Shown here piece after piece: positions 1 through 6,442 of a stretch of DNA of 64,000 nucleotides. How positions within the stretch are numbered: position 1 is the first letter of the stretch; each line of letters starts with the position of its first letter. A program made the translations under genes and the position numbers. A model generated the notes under the pieces. That model saw nothing but the letters and a program-made list of their open reading frames with translations, searched no databases and had not been told where the DNA came from. Source of the stretch: DATBVX01 sp963810775 (GTDB lineage: Bacteria > Pseudomonadota > Gammaproteobacteria > Steroidobacterales > Steroidobacteraceae); NCBI GenBank assembly GCA_963810775.1, contig CAWEOT010000015.1, forward strand, positions 434,001-498,000. The letters are read 5' to 3'.

Positions 1-510
1 AACATTCACGACGCCCACGAGCGCGAGCACGGCGCTTGCGCGGTCAGCGCGTTGCAAGTCATCGATCGAAGCCCGCAAGGCGATGTACCCTAGGTACAGG
101 AACAGAAGAATCAGCTCTGACGTCAGACGCGCATCCCACACCCACCAGGTGCCCCACATGGGCTGACCCCACAGGGCACCCGTGGCCAGCGCCGCAAAAG
201 TGAAGGACGCGCCGATGGGCGCACAGCTTGCGGCGACCGCGTGCGCGAGTTTGATCCGCCATATCAGTCCGATGGCCGACGCAAGTGCCATCACGACATA
301 AACGAACAGCGACATCCATGCACTGGGCGCATGTACATAGATGATGCGAAACGCGTCGCCCTGCTGATAGTCGGGCGGTGCCAGAACGAGCCCGCCAAAG
401 AGTGCAGCCACGATCAGCACGAACGCGCTCCAGCCGAACCACGGCACGAGCTTTCCCGCGAGCCGGTAGAAGTGCGGCGGCGATGCGAATTTGTGCAGCC
501 AGGTCCACAT
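1..510 (-). CDS. ccmC: Cytochrome c maturation heme-handling protein CcmC (partial, C-terminus off window)
   Basis: Inner-membrane protein that loads heme onto CcmE during System I cytochrome c maturation. The first 170 residues are visible, starting with ATG at 510-508 (MWTWLHKF). They include several hydrophobic helices, a conserved periplasmic His in YVHAPSAW (His60) and the tryptophan-rich WWVWDAR motif at residues 122-128, the heme-binding signature of the CcmC/CcmF family. It lies directly downstream of ccmB and ccmA in the usual ccmABC order on the minus strand, 30 bp after ccmB. The remaining part with the second His ligand lies beyond base 1. Its product would be needed to mature the many multiheme cytochromes encoded at 5-11 kb and 46 kb. 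Confidence 0.95.
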   Translation of the reverse strand, partial: MWTWLHKFASPPHFYRLAGKLVPWFGWSAFVLIVAALFGGLVLAPPDYQQGDAFRIIYVHAPSAWMSLFVYVVMALASAIGLIWRIKLAHAVAASCAPIGASFTFAALATGALWGQPMWGTWWVWDARLTSELILLFLYLGYIALRASIDDLQRADRASAVLALVGVVNV

Positions 511-540
511 GTCTTCGTTCCTGCGAAATCCTGATTCAGC

Positions 541-1224
541 TCAATCGATGCTGATCCTGACCGCCGCCGCGGCGGTCAAAGGTGCGAGCGTAAACGCCAG
601 CACGAACAGCGCGCCGAGCAGGTACAGCGGCCCGGCGACCGGCTCGGCGGCGATCGCGAGCTCGATCGCGCGGGATCCAAAGATCAGCAGCGGCATCGCC
701 AGCGGCAGCACCAGCAGCGACAACAGCAGGCTCCCGCGCCGCAGTCCGACCGTCAGGGCGGCTCCGATGCCGCCGAGCAGGCTCAATGTGAGCGTACCGA
801 ACAGCAGACTGATCACCACCACATCGAGTGCGTGCCCAGGAACGCCGAGTGCGATCGCCACCAGCGGTGAGATCAGCACGAGTGGTAATCCACTCAGTAC
901 CCAATGCGCGGCGATCTTGGCCAACAATAACCATGTCAGAGGCTGTCCGGACAACACGTACTGCTCGAGAGATCCGTCTTGCGCATCGGACTTCAGCAGT
1001 GAATCCGCGGCGAGGAGCGAGGATAGCAGCGCCGCCACCCACAACACACCGGGCGCGACGTCTCTCAGGCGCGACAGCTCGGGACTTAATCCGAGCGGAA
1101 ACAGCGTCGTGACGATCAGGAAGAACACCAGCGGATCTGCGACCTGCCCCCAGCGGCGCATCGCGAGACGCAGGTCACGCTCGAAGATCAATCGACCGGC
1201 TGTCAGCGCGTGTGTCGGCTGCAT
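541..1224 (-). CDS. ccmB: Heme exporter subunit CcmB
   Basis: Integral membrane subunit of the CcmABCD complex of System I cytochrome c biogenesis. The 227 residues are strongly hydrophobic, with about six predicted membrane helices. The N-terminal stretch (FERDLRLAMRRW followed by PLVFFLIVTTLFPLG) is typical of the family, and the length is close to the usual 220-230. Its start overlaps the end of ccmA by one base at 1224, indicating translational coupling, and ccmC follows. The call rests on family resemblance and ccmABC synteny. Confidence 0.94.
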   Translation of the reverse strand: MQPTHALTAGRLIFERDLRLAMRRWGQVADPLVFFLIVTTLFPLGLSPELSRLRDVAPGVLWVAALLSSLLAADSLLKSDAQDGSLEQYVLSGQPLTWLLLAKIAAHWVLSGLPLVLISPLVAIALGVPGHALDVVVISLLFGTLTLSLLGGIGAALTVGLRRGSLLLSLLVLPLAMPLLIFGSRAIELAIAAEPVAGPLYLLGALFVLAFTLAPLTAAAAVRISID

Positions 1225-1850
1225 TACAAGCCCAATTCCCGCACTCTGCCTGAACGCAGCTGCAGCCCCTGGTGAGCTGCGATCAACGCCAGCCCACCCG
1301 TATCGAGGTGTGATGCCAGCGCCATCGATATTTGCTCGCTGCTGATGCCATCTAGATTCGTGAAGGGCTCATCGAGTACCCAGAGGCGCGCACGCGAAAG
1401 CAGCACGCGGCAGAGCGCGACGCGGCGGCGTTGCCCGGCTGACAACACGCGCGACGGCAAGTCTGCACAATCAGCGACGCCGAGATCCCCGAGCATGGCG
1501 CGAATCTCCTGCTCCGTGAGTTCCCGTCGTACGCCGACGCTGAACTGCAGGTTTTCCACCGGTGTGAGATCGCCCTTGAGTGCAGTGTCATGCGCGAGAT
1601 ACGCGATCGAAGCGTGATAAGCGCTATTGGCGTCGTGAATCGAGACACCTTGCCACAGCACCTCGCCCTCCTCCGCCTGCAGCAAGCCACAGATCACGCG
1701 CAGCAGGCTCGTTTTCCCGGAACCGTTGGGGCCGTAAACATGCAGCGCTTCGCCGGCATCCAGCGAGCACGAGACACCGCGCAGCACGTGACGCTCACCG
1801 CGCCAGAGGTGCAGGTTGCGGGCCCTCAAGAAGGAGGCGTCAGCAGTCAC
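1224..1850 (-). CDS. ccmA: Cytochrome c biogenesis ATP-binding protein CcmA
   Basis: ABC-type ATPase that works with CcmB to release holo-CcmE from CcmC. The 208 residues carry Walker A GPNGSGKTS at 40-48, the ABC signature LSAGQRRR near residue 138 and Walker B LWVLDEP near 157. Length and motif spacing match CcmA. It is the first gene of the minus-strand ccmABC set, and its promoter should lie in 1851-2047, where I could not identify convincing -35/-10 boxes. Confidence 0.95.
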   Translation of the reverse strand: MTADASFLRARNLHLWRGERHVLRGVSCSLDAGEALHVYGPNGSGKTSLLRVICGLLQAEEGEVLWQGVSIHDANSAYHASIAYLAHDTALKGDLTPVENLQFSVGVRRELTEQEIRAMLGDLGVADCADLPSRVLSAGQRRRVALCRVLLSRARLWVLDEPFTNLDGISSEQISMALASHLDTGGLALIAAHQGLQLRSGRVRELGL

Positions 1851-2047
1851 AGAACGGTTCGCGGATCATCCTTTAAGTTTCGTCTAGTCAGGCGCTTAAG
1901 GCCACTATTTAACTCTGAGGATTATCTCTGGTCACGGCACGGGCGACGCGCAGTGTAGCGGGCGCTGCGAAAGGCTGATGAGGTCATCTGCCGGCCTCGA
2001 TGCGTGCAGTACTTGTTTCCACGTGTAAGCTCTCGCGCGATCGCGCT

Positions 2048-2131
2048 GCCCGGGTGGCGAAACTGGTAGACGCTGGGGGCTTAAAACCCCCTGGAGGAAA
2101 CTCCATGCCGGTTCGACTCCGGCCCCGGGCA
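2048..2131 (+). tRNA. tRNA-Leu (anticodon TAA)
   Basis: The acceptor stem GCCCGGG (2048-2054) pairs with CCCGGGC (2124-2130). The anticodon stem GGGGG/CCCCC closes a CTTAAAA loop with TAA at 2082-2084. A class II variable arm and a T-loop (GGTTCGACTCC) are present. CCA is not encoded. In E. coli a tRNA-Leu of this family (leuZ) lies beside glyW and cysT; here it is on the opposite strand from tRNA-Cys. Confidence 0.95.
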
Positions 2132-2287
2132 CGTACTGCAGCATCGCAATTGCCGTGCTCGTGGTGAGGATCCAAATTGCCCTGCCTGACGAACGTGGAC
2201 TGTGTCACGCATTCGTAAGGCTCAGTGCCAGAGAGCAGGTGCACAATCTTTTTTTGCGTATTTCACCGCATATTTACCTGTTTTTAA

Positions 2288-2317
2288 CTGACAACATAAC
2301 CCGCAACATCCTAGTAT
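2288..2317 (+). promoter_or_regulatory. Candidate sigma70 promoter for the small membrane protein at 2349
   Basis: CTGACA at 2288-2293 and TAGTAT at 2312-2317 are separated by 18 bp, inside an AT-rich stretch that stands out from the GC-rich surroundings. The box order and spacing fit a housekeeping promoter driving the open frame at 2349. This is sequence inspection only. Confidence 0.4.
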
Positions 2318-2348
2318 CCGCGCGCGTTCAGAGGGACAGGAACCCGAC

Positions 2349-2618
2349 GTGAGCATGCTTCAACAGTCCGAGCCGCTCTTCATATCCCAGCCAGCCGGCA
2401 TCCCTGCCGGCTCGATGAGCCCGGATATGTTCTTCACGATCGTGATGGCAGCGTGCCTTTTTGTGGACGCGGGTCTCGTGTCGATTCTCATCCGGATCTG
2501 TAACTCGTTCGGGGTGCCCTGGGTACCCATCATCGCCGTCGCCGCCTTCGGCATGATCCTGCTGGCAGTGCGTGTCGGGTCATACCTACGGGCTGCAGCT
2601 CTGGATCTGAGCCGCTGA
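2349..2618 (+). CDS. Small hypothetical membrane protein
   Basis: An 89-residue protein from a GTG start, with an alternative ATG at 2355. A purine-rich GAGGGA lies 12 bases upstream. Two hydrophobic segments are visible, roughly residues 26-47 and 57-75 (the latter ending GMILLAVRVGSYL), so it is probably a two-helix inner-membrane protein. I recognise no family motif. It sits alone between tRNA-Leu and tRNA-Cys with a plausible promoter of its own, outside the island repeat. Function is unknown; it could be a conserved lineage-specific protein or, less likely, a chance frame. Confidence 0.55.
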   Translation: MSMLQQSEPLFISQPAGIPAGSMSPDMFFTIVMAACLFVDAGLVSILIRICNSFGVPWVPIIAVAAFGMILLAVRVGSYLRAAALDLSR

Positions 2619-2701
2619 AAGTCTTCGGGTATGCGATTCCGACAGGTTGAGCGTCGGAGCGTTCTGCTTCGCGCTCTAGTCACAGGCGTTGTGGTAACAG
2701 G

Positions 2702-2775
2702 TGGAGGCGTGGGTCGGAATCGAACCGGCGTACACGGCTTTGCAGGCCGCTGCATGACCACTCTGCCACCACGCC
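2702..2775 (-). tRNA. tRNA-Cys (anticodon GCA)
   Basis: Read on the minus strand, the acceptor GGCGTGG/CCACGCC is followed by discriminator T and an encoded CCA (complement of 2702-2704). The anticodon stem GCGGC/GCCGT closes loop CTGCAAA with anticodon GCA, and a T-arm GCCGGTTCGATTCCGAC is present. It is the chromosomal neighbour of tRNA-Gly in the uvrC-pgsA-glyW-cysT arrangement known from E. coli. A 25-bp piece of this gene recurs at 47088. Confidence 0.95.
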
Positions 2776-2857
2776 AGAGTATTTAGGCGAGAACCCCAGA
2801 CTAGCCTCGCGATTCACCGCAGTCGCCCTCGCACGCAAAAGCTGCGTCAGTCGAGCG

Positions 2858-2920
2858 ATTCATTAACGGGCAGATGGAGCGGGAGACGAGGCTCGAACTC
2901 GCGACCTCAACCTTGGCAAG
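2858..2920. repeat. Left direct repeat: orphan 3' fragment of tRNA-Gly (attachment-site-like)
   Basis: 63 bp identical at 62 positions to 47111-47173; the single difference is G at 2886 against A at 47139. The segment covers the tRNA-Gly anticodon loop through T-arm, acceptor 3' strand and CCA (minus strand) plus 17 bp beyond. The tRNA 5' half is missing: beyond 2920 the sequence diverges at once and cannot fold into the D-arm or 5' acceptor. This is what integrase-mediated insertion at a tRNA 3' end leaves at the far end of an element. Confidence 0.85.
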
Positions 2921-3059
2921 ATGAACCTTACTCGTCAGATCAAGGCCTTATCGTTCCACTCGGGGCCAGCGTATCACACGGACCAACTGGTTACGCGAGG
3001 CAACGTGGCTGCAACGTGACACCGTCCGGTCAAGAACTCGCCCGCTGCGGGTTCGGGGC

Positions 3060-5162
3060 TCAGAACCGATAACCGCCCGAGAGGGTGATGACGTTGATGT
3101 GATAGGAGGGTGCGAGCTGGCCGAAGCTCAGCACATTGCTGATGGTCGACGGCGTGACGCCATCCAGCGCCCAGTCGTCGCTCCGGTATTCTTCATACCA
3201 ATAGCCCAGGCGCAGCGACAGCTTCTCCTTCGGTCGGAAGTCGACATAAAGCTTGGCACTGTTCAGGCGCGTGGTGAGGTCGGGAAACCCCAGGGGTGCG
3301 CCCTGGATGCTGACCTCACCAACCGAGCGTGAGTACGTGTAATCGAGTCCTACGTCGAGCTTGTCGTCCGCTCGGTACTTGATCCCGGCGCCCGCACTGT
3401 CGATCGTGTCCTCGTTATCCCCGAACCACAGGGGCGACGGCGCAAGGTTCTCAGCGTTCGCCTGACGGGACTTGATCTGTTCGTGGCTCAGGTAAACGGT
3501 CGCGCTCATGCTCTCCGTGAGCGCATAGGCGGCGTCAGCGGCTGCAGCCCAGGACCGACCGTCCAGCAAGCCGATTACCGACTTGAAGTAGTCATCCCAT
3601 GTGACGCTCCCGTCGAGACCGATGTCGAGGCGTTCGCCGGGCGTTACGTCGACGCGTAGCCTCACGATATCGCGGTCGCGGTCTGCCATGTCGTACTTGC
3701 GCATCAGCGGATTCTGCGGCGGAGTGTCTTCGGGATCCGGGACGTAATCTGAAACCGTGCGCTGCGCATGCGTCCACATCAACATGATGTCCGCTTGCTC
3801 CTTCGCGTGGATGGTTGCCTTGCCCCAGCAGCTGCCTTCGTGAGTCTTGCTCACTTCCTGCAAATCGCGCTTGTATTCGTCGAACTCGCAGCCCGCATCG
3901 ATCCTGACATCCGGTGCCATCGCGTAGGTGCCGTCGGCCTTCGCCACGCTGCGCGTAAAGCTGTAGGGCAGATTGCTGCGGGGCGTGGCAGCTGTGGTGT
4001 CGGTGGTGATCCACTCATACAGTGCCCGCGGCGTGCGGTTGTCCCGATCGTCATAGGTAAGCGCGGCGTTGATTCGAATCTTGTCCGTGAGGACCGAGGT
4101 AAGCTTCAGGTTGCCCGATAAGGTGTCGACGCGCCCATCCAGCGAGCTGCGCGGCAGCGGCTGCGTCGTCAGAGTGGAATTGATCGTGTAAGGAAGGAAC
4201 GTTTCGTCCTGGGTCATGCGTCCAAGCGCGGCGTCGGCAGAGATCTGCGTCCTCTCGTCGATGTCATAACCGGCCGATAGCAGGAGTTGGTGGAACGCGT
4301 TGCTGGGCGCGAGCGCGAGCTGGCCGGCGGCGCCGCCGCTGCCGAATGGCACGTACGGGTTTGCCCAGGTGAAGGCGTCGTCGTCGTTCTTGAAGATCGA
4401 TCCGTAGTACGCAAAGCGCGCATGGAATCGGGGGACGCTGTAGGCCGCCGAAACGTCGATCTGATCGGTCTTGTAATCTACGGGCATCGGTAGCTGCGAG
4501 TCGTTGAATACGAACGAGCCGCCGGTGCCCCGCGTGCCCGTCTTTTCTTCGTGCCGGACGTTGGCCGCAAACGCCCAATGTTTCACCGGAGTCAGCGATC
4601 CACCGAGATCGAAGAGCCTGCGCTCGGTTTCGAGATCGACTCCGCGCAGGCTCCCATCGAGTGCGGTCATGGTTGCGGTGGTACCCGCCGGAACCCAGTT
4701 GGATGGCAGGGTAAGGGAGCTCGTGCCGAAGCCGATGAACGGTGAGACGGCGGTGTCGCTGATGTTGTGCGGCAGCTGCTTGTAACTCAAATGCAGCTGG
4801 TACATACCCTGCTTGCCACCCTCGATGCCCACATAGCGCGAATCGAGTCCCAGATCGACAGCGGACAAGTCGAGCCACAGGCCATCCTTGCTTCGGTAGC
4901 GCCCGTCGGCGTCTGCAACCACATAAGCCCCTTCCTCATTCAGGCCTGTGTACTCGCCGAACTTGGCAGAATCGTCCGAAACATAGCCCGCGCCGAGATT
5001 CGGACTGAAGCTGCGGGTTTCCTCGAACGGGCAGTACTTGCAGGGCCAGCGCGAGGTATCCACTGCAGGCGCATCTTCTGCCCGTAGCGACATGGACAGT
5101 AGTGCGGCAGCGATCAGGAGCGGAGCGCCTGTTGCGAGAGTAACCCTGTCGTTGCCGTTCAT
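3060..5162 (-). CDS. MtrB/PioB-family outer-membrane beta-barrel for a decaheme conduit
   Basis: Predicted outer-membrane porin that sheathes an MtrA-type cytochrome so that electrons cross the outer membrane. The 700 residues begin with a signal peptide (about residues 1-28) followed by CKYC at 41-44, the N-terminal CXXC typical of MtrB proteins. The rest is rich in alternating polar and aromatic residues, as in beta-strands, and ends in an aromatic residue (GGYRF), as expected of BAM-inserted barrels. Length matches MtrB (about 650-700). It lies 9 bp downstream of the MtrA-like gene on the same strand. PioB and MtoB are close alternatives, so the direction of electron flow is not fixed by this gene. 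Confidence 0.88.
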   Translation of the reverse strand: MNGNDRVTLATGAPLLIAAALLSMSLRAEDAPAVDTSRWPCKYCPFEETRSFSPNLGAGYVSDDSAKFGEYTGLNEEGAYVVADADGRYRSKDGLWLDLSAVDLGLDSRYVGIEGGKQGMYQLHLSYKQLPHNISDTAVSPFIGFGTSSLTLPSNWVPAGTTATMTALDGSLRGVDLETERRLFDLGGSLTPVKHWAFAANVRHEEKTGTRGTGGSFVFNDSQLPMPVDYKTDQIDVSAAYSVPRFHARFAYYGSIFKNDDDAFTWANPYVPFGSGGAAGQLALAPSNAFHQLLLSAGYDIDERTQISADAALGRMTQDETFLPYTINSTLTTQPLPRSSLDGRVDTLSGNLKLTSVLTDKIRINAALTYDDRDNRTPRALYEWITTDTTAATPRSNLPYSFTRSVAKADGTYAMAPDVRIDAGCEFDEYKRDLQEVSKTHEGSCWGKATIHAKEQADIMLMWTHAQRTVSDYVPDPEDTPPQNPLMRKYDMADRDRDIVRLRVDVTPGERLDIGLDGSVTWDDYFKSVIGLLDGRSWAAAADAAYALTESMSATVYLSHEQIKSRQANAENLAPSPLWFGDNEDTIDSAGAGIKYRADDKLDVGLDYTYSRSVGEVSIQGAPLGFPDLTTRLNSAKLYVDFRPKEKLSLRLGYWYEEYRSDDWALDGVTPSTISNVLSFGQLAPSYHINVITLSGGYRF

Positions 5163-5171
5163 GGCCGTGTC

Positions 5172-6284
5172 CTATCTCATCAGCTTTACACCCGACGGAT
5201 CGTTCGAGCCGTGGACCTGGGAGTGGCAATTGACGCAGGAACCGGCCAGCAGGAATCCCGACGGATTGCTATCAGGCAGGCCGGCACCGGTGCGCGCGAC
5301 GCTCGGGTGCCCGACCTGCGAGTGGCACTGCTGACAAAGCAACGGCGGTCGCTTCACGAGCAGTGTTGGGTGGATCGAACCGTGAGGCGTGTGACAATTC
5401 GTGCAGTTCTCGGCTACAGGCGCATGCTCCCACAAGAACGGGCCGCGCTTCTCCGCATGGCAGGAGTAACAAGTCTCATTCAGTGTGGGCTTGAGCAGGA
5501 GCTTTGGCGCCATGGCCCCGTGAACTTCATGGCAGGAGTTGCACGCCATTTGTGCGAAGCGCACTGGATGCACCGACGGCTTGTCGAACTCCGCGCGCTG
5601 ACGCTGGTGACAGGTGTAGCAGACGTCCGGCTGCTCTGCGATCGCGAGAACTGCATCGTGCCTGGCGTGTATTCGGTGGCAGTTCGCGCAGGCGACGTCG
5701 TTGCTCCCGTGCGGACTTCCCTTCCAGGCGATCCGGCTCTGCTCCTCATGGCAACCGAGACAGATCTGGTTCTGCTTCTCGATCGGCACCCACGAGTCGG
5801 CGCCAAACTTGATGATCGGGGCCTGTTTCTGGCCTTCTGGAACTTCCTCTGCGTGCTGGGCGCCGGGCCCGTGGCACGTTTCACATTGCAACTGCCCGAA
5901 GGGAGTACGCGGGTCGGCGGGTTGTGCGTGCTTCGTATTGAAGATCGACAGCACCGGGAACTTCGAGGTCTCGTCGTGGCACTTGAGGCAGGTGTCGGCG
6001 CCGCGCTTGGTGTAGGCAGGTTTCTCTTCCTCCGCGGATTCCGCGCTCTTGGCGGGTTCCTGCTTAGCTTCTGGTGCGGCCGCTTTGATTTCGGGCTCAG
6101 GTGCTGTCGCTTCAGGCGGGGGCGCCTTCGCTTCTGGCTCCGGCGCATTTGCTTGCGGTTCGGCAGCCTTCGCTTCGGGTCCGGCCGCCTTCGGCGGGGT
6201 TTCGGCCAGGGCCAGCGCAGGCAGGACGAGACACAGCAGGAACAGCCCCGCGGTAAGCGGACCGCGTTTCTTGTTCCTGGTCAT
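5172..6284 (-). CDS. MtrA/DmsE-family periplasmic decaheme c-type cytochrome
   Basis: Decaheme cytochrome that would sit inside the adjacent porin and carry electrons between periplasm and cell surface. The 370 residues have a Sec signal peptide (cleavage after ALA at about 27), an unusual PEAKA-type Pro/Ala/Glu/Lys-rich linker at 28-92, then ten CXXCH heme motifs: CLKCH (99-103), CETCH, CLGCH, CANCH, CYTCH, CNSCH, CYSCH, CTNCH, CQQCH and CVNCH. The heme domain length (about 275) matches MtrA. The linker makes the protein longer than typical MtrA (about 330). It is 9 bp upstream of the MtrB-like gene, so the two are almost certainly co-transcribed. PioA of phototrophic iron oxidisers also has an N-terminal extension, so iron oxidation remains an alternative. 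Confidence 0.92.
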   Translation of the reverse strand: MTRNKKRGPLTAGLFLLCLVLPALALAETPPKAAGPEAKAAEPQANAPEPEAKAPPPEATAPEPEIKAAAPEAKQEPAKSAESAEEEKPAYTKRGADTCLKCHDETSKFPVLSIFNTKHAQPADPRTPFGQLQCETCHGPGAQHAEEVPEGQKQAPIIKFGADSWVPIEKQNQICLGCHEEQSRIAWKGSPHGSNDVACANCHRIHARHDAVLAIAEQPDVCYTCHQRQRAEFDKPSVHPVRFAQMACNSCHEVHGAMAPKLLLKPTLNETCYSCHAEKRGPFLWEHAPVAENCTNCHTPHGSIHPTLLVKRPPLLCQQCHSQVGHPSVARTGAGLPDSNPSGFLLAGSCVNCHSQVHGSNDPSGVKLMR

Positions 6285-6363
6285 GTCACGTTAGTCCGCG
6301 CAACTCGTCCCACTACTTGACGCTGCCTGTCGGCCGCGCACTTGCGCGCCGGCATCAGGTACG

Positions 6364-6392
6364 GCCGGCCGGCGGATAACCCGCCGGCCGGC
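6364..6392. other. GC-rich perfect hairpin between the OmcA-like and MtrA-like genes
   Basis: Arms GCCGGCCGGCGG (6364-6375) and CCGCCGGCCGGC (6381-6392) pair over 12 bp with a 5-base loop (ATAAC). There is no T-run after it on the minus strand, so it is not a classical terminator. It lies in the 158-bp gap between two co-directional genes and may act as an mRNA-stability or attenuation element that sets different levels of the two products. Confidence 0.5.
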
Positions 6393-6442
6393 GACAAGCT
6401 CGCGAACGCGATCAGCACCGTGACACGCACGTGCACAGTGCG

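Noticed and set aside
59..508. Open frame overlapping the ccmC region in another frame
   Set aside because: The ATG-started frame from 510 reads a full CcmC N-terminus with the WWVWDAR motif; the other frame is an Arg-rich shadow.
2155..2352. A 65-residue frame upstream of the small membrane protein
   Set aside because: No ribosome site, no domain, covers the promoter-like AT-rich stretch; probably non-coding.
2858..2970. Possible complete second tRNA-Gly at 2.9 kb
   Set aside because: Only the anticodon-loop-to-CCA part matches; there is no 5' acceptor strand or D-arm, so it cannot fold as a tRNA.
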